NCBI RefSeq assembly: GCF_001879205.1
Contig: NZ_MLFK01000007.1
Location: 620,001 to 684,000 of the forward strand
Source of the DNA: Flavobacterium johnsoniae
GTDB taxonomy: Bacteria; Bacteroidota; Bacteroidia; Flavobacteriales; Flavobacteriaceae
Reading direction: 5' to 3'
Length of the DNA: 64,000 nt
Below the pieces are notes generated by a model, which saw only the letters and a list, made by a program, of their open reading frames with translations, was not told the origin of the DNA and made no database searches. Shown here piece after piece: positions 53,439-61,341 of this stretch; within the stretch, counting starts at the first letter, position 1; each line of letters begins with the position of its first letter. The position numbers were made by a program, and so were the translations under genes.

Positions 53439-54767
53439 TTACGAACTGCCAAATTTTCTAAACGCTTGCACTGTTTGGTAAATACCGTAACCAATAACTA
53501 TTCTTCCTAGAAATAATACTCCATAAGCCCAGTCGTATTTCAAATTAAAAGGGTAATATTTCCAATCGGTGATGTTTAGAAACTGCAGTGCCTGCCGAAA
53601 ATTTACTCCAATATGTTTTGCTGAATAATCTAATTCTAAGTTGTTTTCAATTATCACAAAATAAATAAATATCAAATAAAAAAATAATGTTGATATTAAA
53701 GTAAAAACAACACCTCTAAAAGGCAAAAGATTGAAGCCGTTGCTTAATCGATTTATAAATATTACAAATTTATTAGTTCTGTTTCCTTTTTGGAAAACTT
53801 GATAAAAGTCTCTGATTAAACGAAAAAGAGAAAATCGCAGTTCCTTTTTTACTCCAAATAATTCCTTTTCATATTCCATCATTTCCAGGGCATGGTAATT
53901 CAAGCTTTCAATTTTATTACTTTGTCTTATGAATTCATGTTTAATAATTCTCCATGTTTCCCGATTGGCTTTTTTTATTTCTGAATCCAGGAAATAGACG
54001 CTTTTTTCAATTACACTTTTGGTCAAATCTATTTCATTTATTTGACCGCTGTAAAAATAAGCATTTTTTTCAAAGTTAGTTCCATGGAAATCTGCAAAGC
54101 CATCAGTTATATTTAATCCAGAAAAATTGGCTTTCTGTCTGAAATTTGCCCATTTAAAACTGATGTTTTTAAAACAGTATAAATTCCAGCTGTTAACTTT
54201 ACCTTTAAATTCAACAGCTTCAAAATGCGCATCTCCATGTATTTCGGCATTATGGAAAATAAATTCATCATGAAAGAAAGATTCTTCGTAAGATACTCCT
54301 TTTTCAAATTTTGAATAGCTAAAGTCAGCATACTTTTCAAAATTAGTTCTCCAGAATGTTACGTGGTTTTTAAATTTAGCATAGCTGAAATTTACACTAT
54401 TATCGAAAGAACCTGGATAAAATTGTTCTTCAAATATGCAGTTTGAAAAATTTACATGATTTGAGAATCTACATCCATCAAAGTCTGCATTTTCTTTGAA
54501 TTTCGCTTTGTTAAAAGTCACATTTTCCTTGAATACTGCATTTTTAAAACAGGCATTTGATTCAAAAACGTTAACCCACTGCGTCACTGGAAACTTAAAA
54601 ACACATTGTTCAAAATCATGTCGTCCATATTCATCCCGCCACCATTTCCCATTTTTTGACCGGTCTATATAACACAGCAATTCCTCTTGAGAGTTGAATA
54701 CATGAAATTCTGAACCATTTTCATTCCAATTGGTTTTTTCTAATTTTTTCATTAATTCTTTTGACAT
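53439..54767 (-). CDS. Pentapeptide-repeat protein with C-terminal membrane helices
   Basis: 442 residues. Residues about 60-250 are pentapeptide repeats of the A(N/D)F type ('NACFKNAVFKENVTFNKAKF', 'FSNCIFEEQF', 'FSYAKFKNHVTFW'), which fold into a right-handed square helix. After a helical linker, two membrane segments ('GVVFTLISTLFFYLIFIYFVII' and 'GVLFLGRIVIGYGIYQTV') anchor it. Such membrane-tethered repeat proteins occur in defence and stress regions, function mostly unknown. The spacer upstream shares a repeated sequence with the one at 57534. Confidence 0.8.
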   Translation of the reverse strand: MSKELMKKLEKTNWNENGSEFHVFNSQEELLCYIDRSKNGKWWRDEYGRHDFEQCVFKFPVTQWVNVFESNACFKNAVFKENVTFNKAKFKENADFDGCRFSNHVNFSNCIFEEQFYPGSFDNSVNFSYAKFKNHVTFWRTNFEKYADFSYSKFEKGVSYEESFFHDEFIFHNAEIHGDAHFEAVEFKGKVNSWNLYCFKNISFKWANFRQKANFSGLNITDGFADFHGTNFEKNAYFYSGQINEIDLTKSVIEKSVYFLDSEIKKANRETWRIIKHEFIRQSNKIESLNYHALEMMEYEKELFGVKKELRFSLFRLIRDFYQVFQKGNRTNKFVIFINRLSNGFNLLPFRGVVFTLISTLFFYLIFIYFVIIENNLELDYSAKHIGVNFRQALQFLNITDWKYYPFNLKYDWAYGVLFLGRIVIGYGIYQTVQAFRKFGSS

Positions 54768-54819
54768 AGAAATTTTTTTTTGATTTGGATTGTAGATTCT
54801 TCAGCAGGCTTTCGTAGAT

Positions 54820-54905
54820 GTTCTGGATCTTTTGAGAGGTTATGAATTAAATATTCGGAATTTTGCGATTAAGCATAAATCATTCAAATACAAAACCAAC
54901 TTTAA
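54820..54905. repeat. Spacer repeat, copy 1
   Basis: Alignable over about 85 bp with 57534-57618: both start gttctgg, share an attaaa-N-attc...cg...ttaa middle and end ...acaaaacca..tttaa. Similar 'caaaacca' boxes occur at 56787-56796 and, inverted, at 60735-60750. Location is always in spacers of the minus-strand single-gene array. Confidence 0.45.
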
Positions 54906-54952
54906 ATCAAGGCAAAAAACAGTCTCACCGAACGGATGTTTTTAGACGTTTT

Positions 54953-55648
54953 TTATGCTTTATATTTCTTTATATTTTGATCATAAAATTGCTCAAAATC
55001 TTTTACTGTCTCCAGGTAATTTAAAATTGTATCTGTAAAGTTAAGTAGATTTTCATTTTTTGCTTTGAAAGGAAAGTTCTGCATTGCTTTTGTTAATGAG
55101 AAAAAAGATGAAGATTCAATTAAAGAAAGGTGTTTTACCAATTGTGCATCAAGAAAAGGCATTTTAGCGTAAATTTCATTTATAGAATCCATTGAATCCT
55201 GCCTGTATTTTTCAAAATGCGAAAACCAGTTTAATTTCAATCCCGACCAGCTTACTAATGTTGTTGGTTCTGAATAAGGGTCAATTTTATAGCATATTTC
55301 AAGTAACTCTTCTTTAGAAGGATAATATGTTTTCAATTTGACGTTTGAATCTCTTGCTAAATCTCTGCCAATAGTTTGTCCATAAGAAATTATGTTCATA
55401 GACTTTTCTGCAACAAATTGATAAATGTGCCTCTTGTCCTTTTGCTGTTTTAGATGAACCACAAAAAAATAGAAAATAAAAGCAGAGATGTAGGACATGC
55501 ATAACTTTTCTATTAAAATACCAATCGTATTGCCTTTACTGAAAAGTTCCGGAATATCAATTAGCCAAAAATTAATCAGTAAAACGATTAATAATGAAAC
55601 AATAAAAAGTAGTCCTAAATCTTTTCTTAAAGTTTTGATTAATTCCAT
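54953..55648 (-). CDS. Hypothetical two-helix membrane protein
   Basis: 231 residues. Two N-terminal membrane helices (about 11-30 'LGLLFIVSLLIVLLINFWLI' and 50-68 'YISAFIFYFFVVHL') are followed by a cytosolic helical domain of about 160 residues without a recognisable motif. No signal for enzymatic function. It is a single gene in the array, separated by about 90 bp from the gene before it and 185 bp from the one after. A membrane-acting effector or anchor is possible. Confidence 0.6.
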   Translation of the reverse strand: MELIKTLRKDLGLLFIVSLLIVLLINFWLIDIPELFSKGNTIGILIEKLCMSYISAFIFYFFVVHLKQQKDKRHIYQFVAEKSMNIISYGQTIGRDLARDSNVKLKTYYPSKEELLEICYKIDPYSEPTTLVSWSGLKLNWFSHFEKYRQDSMDSINEIYAKMPFLDAQLVKHLSLIESSSFFSLTKAMQNFPFKAKNENLLNFTDTILNYLETVKDFEQFYDQNIKKYKA

Positions 55649-55738
55649 TGAAATTCAGTTGTTTTTTGTAAAATTTTATGCTAAAGCTGTAGTAATATTA
55701 GCATCATTTTTTTAGTTAGTATTTGTCTTGATTTTTAG

Positions 55739-56632
55739 TTAGTATGTCCGGATTGAAGGCTTAGAATTAAAAACCGTCAGAACTTCGTATGCTTGGCGAT
55801 AAATTTCTTCAGTGGGTTTTGTCTTTGCATCTGGTCTTATGCAAAAAACCGAATTTACCCTCTTGTTAAGAATTGGACCGAATTTAGGTGAAAATGTAAA
55901 ATGTGTATTCACAATAATTACACCTAAAACTCTTGGACAATATTTTAAAGTGTCGTCAAATATTTCTGTAAAAATAATATCATGTTTTTTGATGGTCGCC
56001 ATATAAGCGGTTACAAATTTTTTGTCATCTTCGGGAAAATCTGTTTCTGTAAAACCTAAAAAGTCGTCAGAGCCAATGCACAGTACTCCGAAATTTTTAT
56101 TAGTATTTAAGCTCGATTGAAAATCTCTTAAATATCCATCTAATTTGACTCTAGTAAGTGTGTCAGGATGTTTACATTGTAGTTCAATGTTTTTATAGAA
56201 TATATCATTTCCAGCAGTATGTTGCGGTAATGTAGCTGTTACACCATACAAATTAAGTTGTGATGCAGTAAATATTTCTAATTCAAAATCTTTAAAGTTG
56301 TTACTTCCGGTTACACCTAATTTTCCATATTCAAAATCGCCAGAATTCATTGAGCTAAGTTGAACTCCAAAGGTTACACCTTTCATCCACAGAACTTTCA
56401 GGGAGTCTGTAAGGGAATATAAAACCAATAAAGGCTTTAGTGTTTCATATCCGAAAGCAGTTTCGTTGTCAAGTGCGATATATGATTCACAATCGTCTAT
56501 CAATTTTTGTATTCCAGTACTTGCGATTAAGGTTAAATTGTTTAGGTCAATTTGTAATTTTAAAAAGTCAATGTCAGCTTTAATCAAAACATTTGTGTAT
56601 CCTTTTATGTCAGGTTTTTTGTATGTAGTCAT
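55739..56632 (-). CDS. Hypothetical protein with variant PD-(D/E)XK-like motif
   Basis: 297 residues. 'KDFELEIFTASQLNLYG' (acidic helix, Glu117/119), 'HTAGNDIFY' (Asp143) and 'NIELQCKHP' (Gln152, Lys154) follow the spacing of a PD-(D/E)XK core with Gln in place of Glu. The C-terminus ('KYCPRVLGVIIVNTHFTFSP', 'NKRVNSVFCIRPD') adds more alpha/beta structure. A role as a nuclease is plausible but the variant motif lowers certainty. No signal peptide. Single gene, with 243 bp of spacer before the next gene. Confidence 0.5.
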   Translation of the reverse strand: MTTYKKPDIKGYTNVLIKADIDFLKLQIDLNNLTLIASTGIQKLIDDCESYIALDNETAFGYETLKPLLVLYSLTDSLKVLWMKGVTFGVQLSSMNSGDFEYGKLGVTGSNNFKDFELEIFTASQLNLYGVTATLPQHTAGNDIFYKNIELQCKHPDTLTRVKLDGYLRDFQSSLNTNKNFGVLCIGSDDFLGFTETDFPEDDKKFVTAYMATIKKHDIIFTEIFDDTLKYCPRVLGVIIVNTHFTFSPKFGPILNKRVNSVFCIRPDAKTKPTEEIYRQAYEVLTVFNSKPSIRTY

Positions 56633-56817
56633 ATTATTGTTTTATTAATTATCTTGGTTGTCTTCTGCAGTAAAATTGATGCTAATGTTTTACGATGATA
56701 GAGCGGGTTTGGAATTAATTTAAGCTCTATTTTCAGATCTGCCACGTGACTGATAGCGAACAAGCGAGACAGACCATCGCCAAATGCAAAACCAAATTTC
56801 CATTAGATTAGCTTAAA

Positions 56818-56880
56818 TCACTTCATATTAAATTCTCCTGCTGCTGATTTTTCTACAGGGGCATTAGCAGTGGTACTCAT
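56818..56880 (-). CDS. Possible 20-residue microprotein overlapping the HEPN-like gene
   Basis: An ATG at 56880 overlaps the stop codon of the gene at 56877 (ATGA) and opens 20 sense codons, starting MSTTANAPVEK and ending EFNMK, before a TGA. The amino-acid mix is protein-like and the overlap would couple translation. At this size chance cannot be excluded. Confidence 0.25.
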   Translation of the reverse strand: MSTTANAPVEKSAAGEFNMK

Positions 56881-57509
56881 TCCTTTTTTGATTCTTCTTC
56901 GGCTTCTTTCAATAGTCTTTTATATTCTTTAATAAACTCGTCATCAGGAATGATTTTAACAATTACTGGCTGTATTATTTTTATAAAGCTCTCTAATTCT
57001 TTTTCTCTCCTTTCTGGATTATATTGGATAAAACTCCTAATCATTTCTATCGCTCCAGTCTTGTTTAAATCCTGTGATTTTTTATCAGATATCATTTTTA
57101 GGGTAACTCTTAACCAAGTTCCAAGCTCAAAACAAAGAAGCTCAAAAGCTGTTAAATAAACTGATTCATCGTTTTTATCAGCTTGCGAAATAGTATCAGA
57201 AGCTTTCTTTAGAAAATAATCTCTTCTTTCTATTATTTCAAAACATTTTACAAAAGAGTCAACATATAGAACATGTGCAAACTTGTTTCTGATTTCAGCA
57301 AAAAGCTGAAAATCTTTAGATATTTCTTTTGGGATAAATTTTAAATCAATCAATAAGTTGATTTTAGCGTTAAAGCTTAGAGCAATATTTTTGTGGCCAA
57401 AAGATATTGACTCATTTTTATCAACTTCTAATAACATTGAAAGCAGCTGGGATATTAATTCTTCAAATCCAACAGCTTTTTCGATAACTTTTGTCCTTGT
57501 TGTTTCCAT
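56877..57509 (-). CDS. HEPN-motif helical protein (MltR/DUF4145-like)
   Basis: 210 residues from the ATG at 57509 (METTRTKVIEK); an ATG at 57545 is in frame but lies in spacer-like sequence. All-helical, with 'FAEIRNKFAHVLYVDSF' giving an Rx4H motif (Arg74-His79), the active-site pattern of HEPN ribonucleases and of the related MltR-type proteins. No partner nucleotidyltransferase (MNT) gene is adjacent, so it is not a standard HEPN/MNT pair. It could be an RNA-targeting effector or a regulatory relative. A 156-bp spacer separates it from the protease gene. Confidence 0.55.
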   Translation of the reverse strand: METTRTKVIEKAVGFEELISQLLSMLLEVDKNESISFGHKNIALSFNAKINLLIDLKFIPKEISKDFQLFAEIRNKFAHVLYVDSFVKCFEIIERRDYFLKKASDTISQADKNDESVYLTAFELLCFELGTWLRVTLKMISDKKSQDLNKTGAIEMIRSFIQYNPERREKELESFIKIIQPVIVKIIPDDEFIKEYKRLLKEAEEESKKE

Positions 57510-57533
57510 TCTTATTTTAGTATTACAGTTAAC

Positions 57534-57618
57534 GTTCTGGCGCATGTTTAGGCTGCGGATTAAAGATTCTGGATTTTTCGTTTAAATACTAATTTTCGAA
57601 TTACAAAACCATTTTTAA
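57534..57618. repeat. Spacer repeat, copy 2
   Basis: Partner of 54820-54905. The spacer also has ttaacgt/acgttaa arms at its two ends (57530-57536, 57667-57673), which would give the whole spacer a folded outline; it does not match a classical integron attC consensus. Confidence 0.4.
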
Positions 57619-57665
57619 GTTAAGCATAACTGGCCGCATTTCCAAGCGGTGGCTGGTAGATGTCA

Positions 57666-58724
57666 TTACGTTAATCTAAATGAATTATTTGAATTAATAC
57701 TAAACTTCATCTTTTTATGAATATCTCCTTTATTATCGATAGACTCTAGTATCTCAAAAATTAAATCGCTTGTAAGACCAGTTCCAAAACGTAGTTCGTC
57801 TTGTAAATCATTATTTATAATATCTCTTGCAGATTCAATTATAACTCCCACAATACTGCCATATTCATTAATAATTGGGCTTCCGCTGCTTCCGCCTTTA
57901 ACATTTGCGTTCACGTAAATCTGTTCGTATTTATGGAAGTATGTTTTTGCCATAGCAGTAATTTCTCCTGTTGATGAAACTAGAATTGCATCAGCAGTTC
58001 CAGGAACAGGTGGATAGCCAGAAACTAGTATTTTGTCTAATAAGTATGGGGTTTCAAGCACGAAAAATTTATCGCTTAAAGCCATCTTATCGGAAAATTC
58101 TAAAATAGCAATATCCACATTGTCATCGATGTGAGAATAAATATTTTCCGGATAAGCGAATCCATTTGAAAAACCTAAAAGTATTTTCATTCTGATCTCA
58201 GAATTTTTAGGTAAGCAATGTTTAGCTGTAATAAAATACTGTTTAGTATGTTTATGCAAAATTGCGAAACCGGTACCCACGTCTATTTTGCCGGTTTTGT
58301 CTTCAGCGACTTCTATGATTCTGATTGATCTATTATAATGATTAACGACTTCGGCAAAGCCGTAAATTAAGAAGTCGTACGCGTTGTAGTGCATTTTTTC
58401 TGCATCATAACTATTGCCTTGAAACTGCTGGTATATTCCTGTTTTGTTTCCCCATGTGGAAAGAAGTCCTTCGGCTACTAACTTATTAGCAATTTTTAAT
58501 GCTGTATTATGATAAAGGCCAATATATTTTGGGTCATATTTGACCTTTCTCGGAACCTTTTCCCCCAAGTAATCAAAGAGTGATAGAAACTCCATTGTAA
58601 CAGATTCTCCTGGCTTAAGGTCCTTTCCTCTAAGGGCTCGATTGGGTGGTTCGTCATTGAAGTATTTTAGTAGTTCTGAAGGTGATAGATATGGTAGGAT
58701 GGATTTTATTTCTTTTTTATACAT
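57666..58724 (-). CDS. Cytosolic trypsin-like serine protease
   Basis: 352 residues without signal peptide. A helical N-terminal domain (about 1-125) with 'DPKYIGLYHNTALKIANKLVAEGLLSTW', a winged-helix-like pattern, precedes a chymotrypsin-fold protease: 'GTGFAILHKHTKQYFITAKHC' (His169), 'DDNVDIAILEF' (Asp204) and 'VKGGSSGSPIINEYG' (Ser280). All three catalytic residues are present. An intracellular trypsin-like protease in a defence-type array suggests a proteolytic effector whose target is unknown. It follows the HNH gene with a 78-bp spacer. Confidence 0.75.
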   Translation of the reverse strand: MYKKEIKSILPYLSPSELLKYFNDEPPNRALRGKDLKPGESVTMEFLSLFDYLGEKVPRKVKYDPKYIGLYHNTALKIANKLVAEGLLSTWGNKTGIYQQFQGNSYDAEKMHYNAYDFLIYGFAEVVNHYNRSIRIIEVAEDKTGKIDVGTGFAILHKHTKQYFITAKHCLPKNSEIRMKILLGFSNGFAYPENIYSHIDDNVDIAILEFSDKMALSDKFFVLETPYLLDKILVSGYPPVPGTADAILVSSTGEITAMAKTYFHKYEQIYVNANVKGGSSGSPIINEYGSIVGVIIESARDIINNDLQDELRFGTGLTSDLIFEILESIDNKGDIHKKMKFSINSNNSFRLT

Positions 58725-58802
58725 GTGTTTTTATAATTTCTGTTAGCGGTACTGCATTTTATGCTGCGTTACATATTTCAAGTTTAACAATAATCAATCT
58801 AT

Positions 58803-59828
58803 CTATAATCCTTGTATATAGTCATCGAATAATTCTTCTAATTCTTCAGTTGGATGGAAACCAGATTCTGCCTTTGCGTGGATAAATAAACCATCTTCAA
58901 ATGTTACTTCAGCAAGTGAATGGGGCAATTCTTTATCAGAAACTTTTTCCGTAAGTTCAGCTACAGGTACAGGATGCCGTTCTCCATCTTTTTGTTCCTG
59001 ATATACATAATCGGCCCTTGTAAGTACATATAAGGTTTGCTTATCTGTAGAAAATCCGCTTTTCACAACTACATACTCTCCGTTATGGTTTCGGAAGAAA
59101 ACAGCGCCTTTGGTCAAACGTTCATTATATACTGCTAAAGGGTCGCCCTCAAACACCTGCGGGGTGCTTGGGTATTCGTTTGGTTTATCCTCAAAGTTGA
59201 AAACAATGCGCTGGGCTGCATTTAGTGTCTTAGACATTATATAATTGGGCAGTGCAGCAGATGGGGTTTCAACAATTTTCCGGTTAAGGATCCATTCTCC
59301 CAACAAGCCTCCTTGCAATTGTTGATCGCTTTCTGCCCAAGACAGCATCCGTTTTAGACTTATTTGAGCTTCTTCTGCTGAAACAGAGCACATCCATTCA
59401 AAGTTTGGGTCTGGGAAGTTGTCACGGAACTTTGAAGGATCGGCAAGGAACTCTTCAACGCTCCCGCAGATAAGTTCAATTTTTCGAGCTGTTATAGGGT
59501 TCAGCAGAATATTTTCTAATCTTGTCACCCAGCGCAGATTGGCCGGCCTGTTATTTTGTCTGTTCGTGTCAATATGGTCTGCAACGTGTTCTTTTGTCGG
59601 GGGCTGCCCATGAAAAGCAGTTGCAACTATTCTATGGACTACAACCGAGGCAATTTCTAAATAACCCGTCTTGATGTTCAGCTTTCCAAAAGTCCAGCTA
59701 TTGTCGTTCGGCCGAGACCGTTTTCCCTGAAGCGGATGACGTAATACTGCTCCGTTGTCGCGGACAGAATAACGTTCAGCTTTGTAAATGCATTCGCTTT
59801 CGTCTTTAAAATCTTCCAAGTCAACCAT
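58803..59828 (-). CDS. HNH endonuclease-domain protein
   Basis: 341 residues. The first 110 carry a NUMOD4/HNH_3-like unit: 'VVVHRIVATAFHG', then 'HVADHIDTNRQNNRPANLRWVT' with the His-Asp/Asn pattern of HNH nucleases (His81, His85, Asn93, Asn97). The remaining 230 residues are acidic and not recognised. GC is visibly higher than in neighbouring genes, consistent with recent arrival. HNH proteins of this type occur in phages and mobile DNA; homing or defence roles both possible. Confidence 0.72.
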   Translation of the reverse strand: MVDLEDFKDESECIYKAERYSVRDNGAVLRHPLQGKRSRPNDNSWTFGKLNIKTGYLEIASVVVHRIVATAFHGQPPTKEHVADHIDTNRQNNRPANLRWVTRLENILLNPITARKIELICGSVEEFLADPSKFRDNFPDPNFEWMCSVSAEEAQISLKRMLSWAESDQQLQGGLLGEWILNRKIVETPSAALPNYIMSKTLNAAQRIVFNFEDKPNEYPSTPQVFEGDPLAVYNERLTKGAVFFRNHNGEYVVVKSGFSTDKQTLYVLTRADYVYQEQKDGERHPVPVAELTEKVSDKELPHSLAEVTFEDGLFIHAKAESGFHPTEELEELFDDYIQGL

Positions 59829-60017
59829 ATTTACTCTTTAAATCATTTTTTGGTTAGATGTTTTTTGTATTATTTAGTCATTATACGTTATCTTTTGCGG
59901 TTTTGCTGGGTTATGAGGTTTGTAACTGCGAACTTTCAGTTAAAACAAAATTTCTTGCGTAACTTATATTAACCGCAAAATTTACAATCTCTCAAAACCG
60001 CTGTTGGAGTAGTTCTG

Positions 60018-60662
60018 TTAAGCAGCAGGAATTCCTGTTTTAGCGGCTGAAATTACTCTAAGAGAAAATGCCGTACCTTTATATAAGTACATAAATATAT
60101 TTTTAAATTTTAATTTCATCCACCATAATTCTATTTTTTCGTAAAAAGTCTGTTCAGAATAAACAGAAGAATATCTAGCAAATCTTAGATAAAATTCAAT
60201 GGCTTTTCTTATATCGTGCCAAACGATTTCTTTTGCATTTGGAAAGTATTTTAATACAATAAATTCATCTTTCCAATTTAAGACATCGGATTTTGAAGGG
60301 TATGCTATAAAAAATACACCCCCTTTGGGTTCTTGTACGATCGATAAGCAACCGGAATCTTCTGAAATTGATGAAACCATCTGTGTTCTATCATGGTCGA
60401 GTTCTACTTTTTGGATCCCTATAGGATGCTTTCCTGCGTAAAACTGAATAAACGATTGATTTATTAATCTAACACGTGGTAATTCTTTATCTGTAATAAC
60501 ATATAAGCTTTCGTAGTATTTGATCTTTTTAGCATCTGAAATAAAGTCTTTTATTAATTCTAATGCTCTTTTTTCAAATTCATCCCATTGCTGTCTTCTT
60601 TCAAAAACTTTTTTTGATCCTTCTGTAAATAGTTTTGTTTGATTATTCAGATATTCATTCAT
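60018..60662 (-). CDS. Hypothetical protein
   Basis: 214 residues from ATG 60662 (MNEYLNNQ); an upstream in-frame TTG at 60689 is less likely. Mixed alpha/beta, with 'GGVFFIAYPSKSD' and 'FIVLKYFPNAKEIVWHDIRKAIEFYLRFARY', no known motif. A weakly hydrophobic segment lies near the end ('FMYLYKGTAFSLRVISAAK'). Single gene with spacers of about 190 and 127 bp. The downstream spacer (59829-60017) has gcggttttg/caaaaccgc inverted repeats. Confidence 0.5.
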   Translation of the reverse strand: MNEYLNNQTKLFTEGSKKVFERRQQWDEFEKRALELIKDFISDAKKIKYYESLYVITDKELPRVRLINQSFIQFYAGKHPIGIQKVELDHDRTQMVSSISEDSGCLSIVQEPKGGVFFIAYPSKSDVLNWKDEFIVLKYFPNAKEIVWHDIRKAIEFYLRFARYSSVYSEQTFYEKIELWWMKLKFKNIFMYLYKGTAFSLRVISAAKTGIPAA

Positions 60663-60789
60663 TGTCGTGTTTTTCAGAATTGCTGTCAACTAATATATAC
60701 CAGCCATAAAATTACACAGATACAATCTTTTTTGTAGTTGGTTTTGTATAATTAGTAAACTCTTTTAAGCGAATTAATAATAAGGTAAT

Positions 60790-61329
60790 TTAATTTGAAG
60801 AACTGCTAAATAGCCCTTTTAGCAATTCCTTGGTATGCGACTTTTTCAAATCATTTCTCGCATCTTTTAGAATCAATTCATAAGTTTTTGTTACGATTTT
60901 TAAAGTAGACTCTAAGTAGTCCTTTTCACAGATAGAACCAAAATTAGACAGTTGCCATTCGTCACTAAATAATTCATCGATACTTTCTGTAGCTGCTACA
61001 GATAAAAAAAGACGACCGAAATGCATATTATCATAGAGTTCTTGCCGTGCTGGGATACTACTCTCATTACATTTTTTGCAATAATAGCTATTTCTGTAAT
61101 CATCACTATACTCTGAGCCAGGCTCTATAAAATATTCCAGGCCGATAGAAAGTCCTTCGCGCCAACGTCCTAAATTATTTAGCATAATTTTATAGTATTC
61201 TTCTCTTTTGCTCCATAAATTTATTCGTGATACGTAAATTTTATACAGAGCAATTATCATTAATATTATAACTGATGCCAATCCGTAAGTATTTATTAAG
61301 CCAATTACTTTATTTATAATTTCAAGCAT
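60790..61329 (-). CDS. Small membrane protein coupled to the Hachiman-like helicase
   Basis: 179 residues. One N-terminal membrane helix (about 14-32 'TYGLASVIILMIIALYKIY') and a soluble helical part with a CxxC pair ('SYYCKKCNES'). It starts 12 bp after the helicase stop, so it is the third gene of that operon. No family recognised. It is not part of the two-gene Hachiman system as described, so it may be an added effector, regulator or an unrelated passenger. Confidence 0.6.
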   Translation of the reverse strand: MLEIINKVIGLINTYGLASVIILMIIALYKIYVSRINLWSKREEYYKIMLNNLGRWREGLSIGLEYFIEPGSEYSDDYRNSYYCKKCNESSIPARQELYDNMHFGRLFLSVAATESIDELFSDEWQLSNFGSICEKDYLESTLKIVTKTYELILKDARNDLKKSHTKELLKGLFSSSSN

Positions 61330-61341
61330 ATATTTAGTTTA

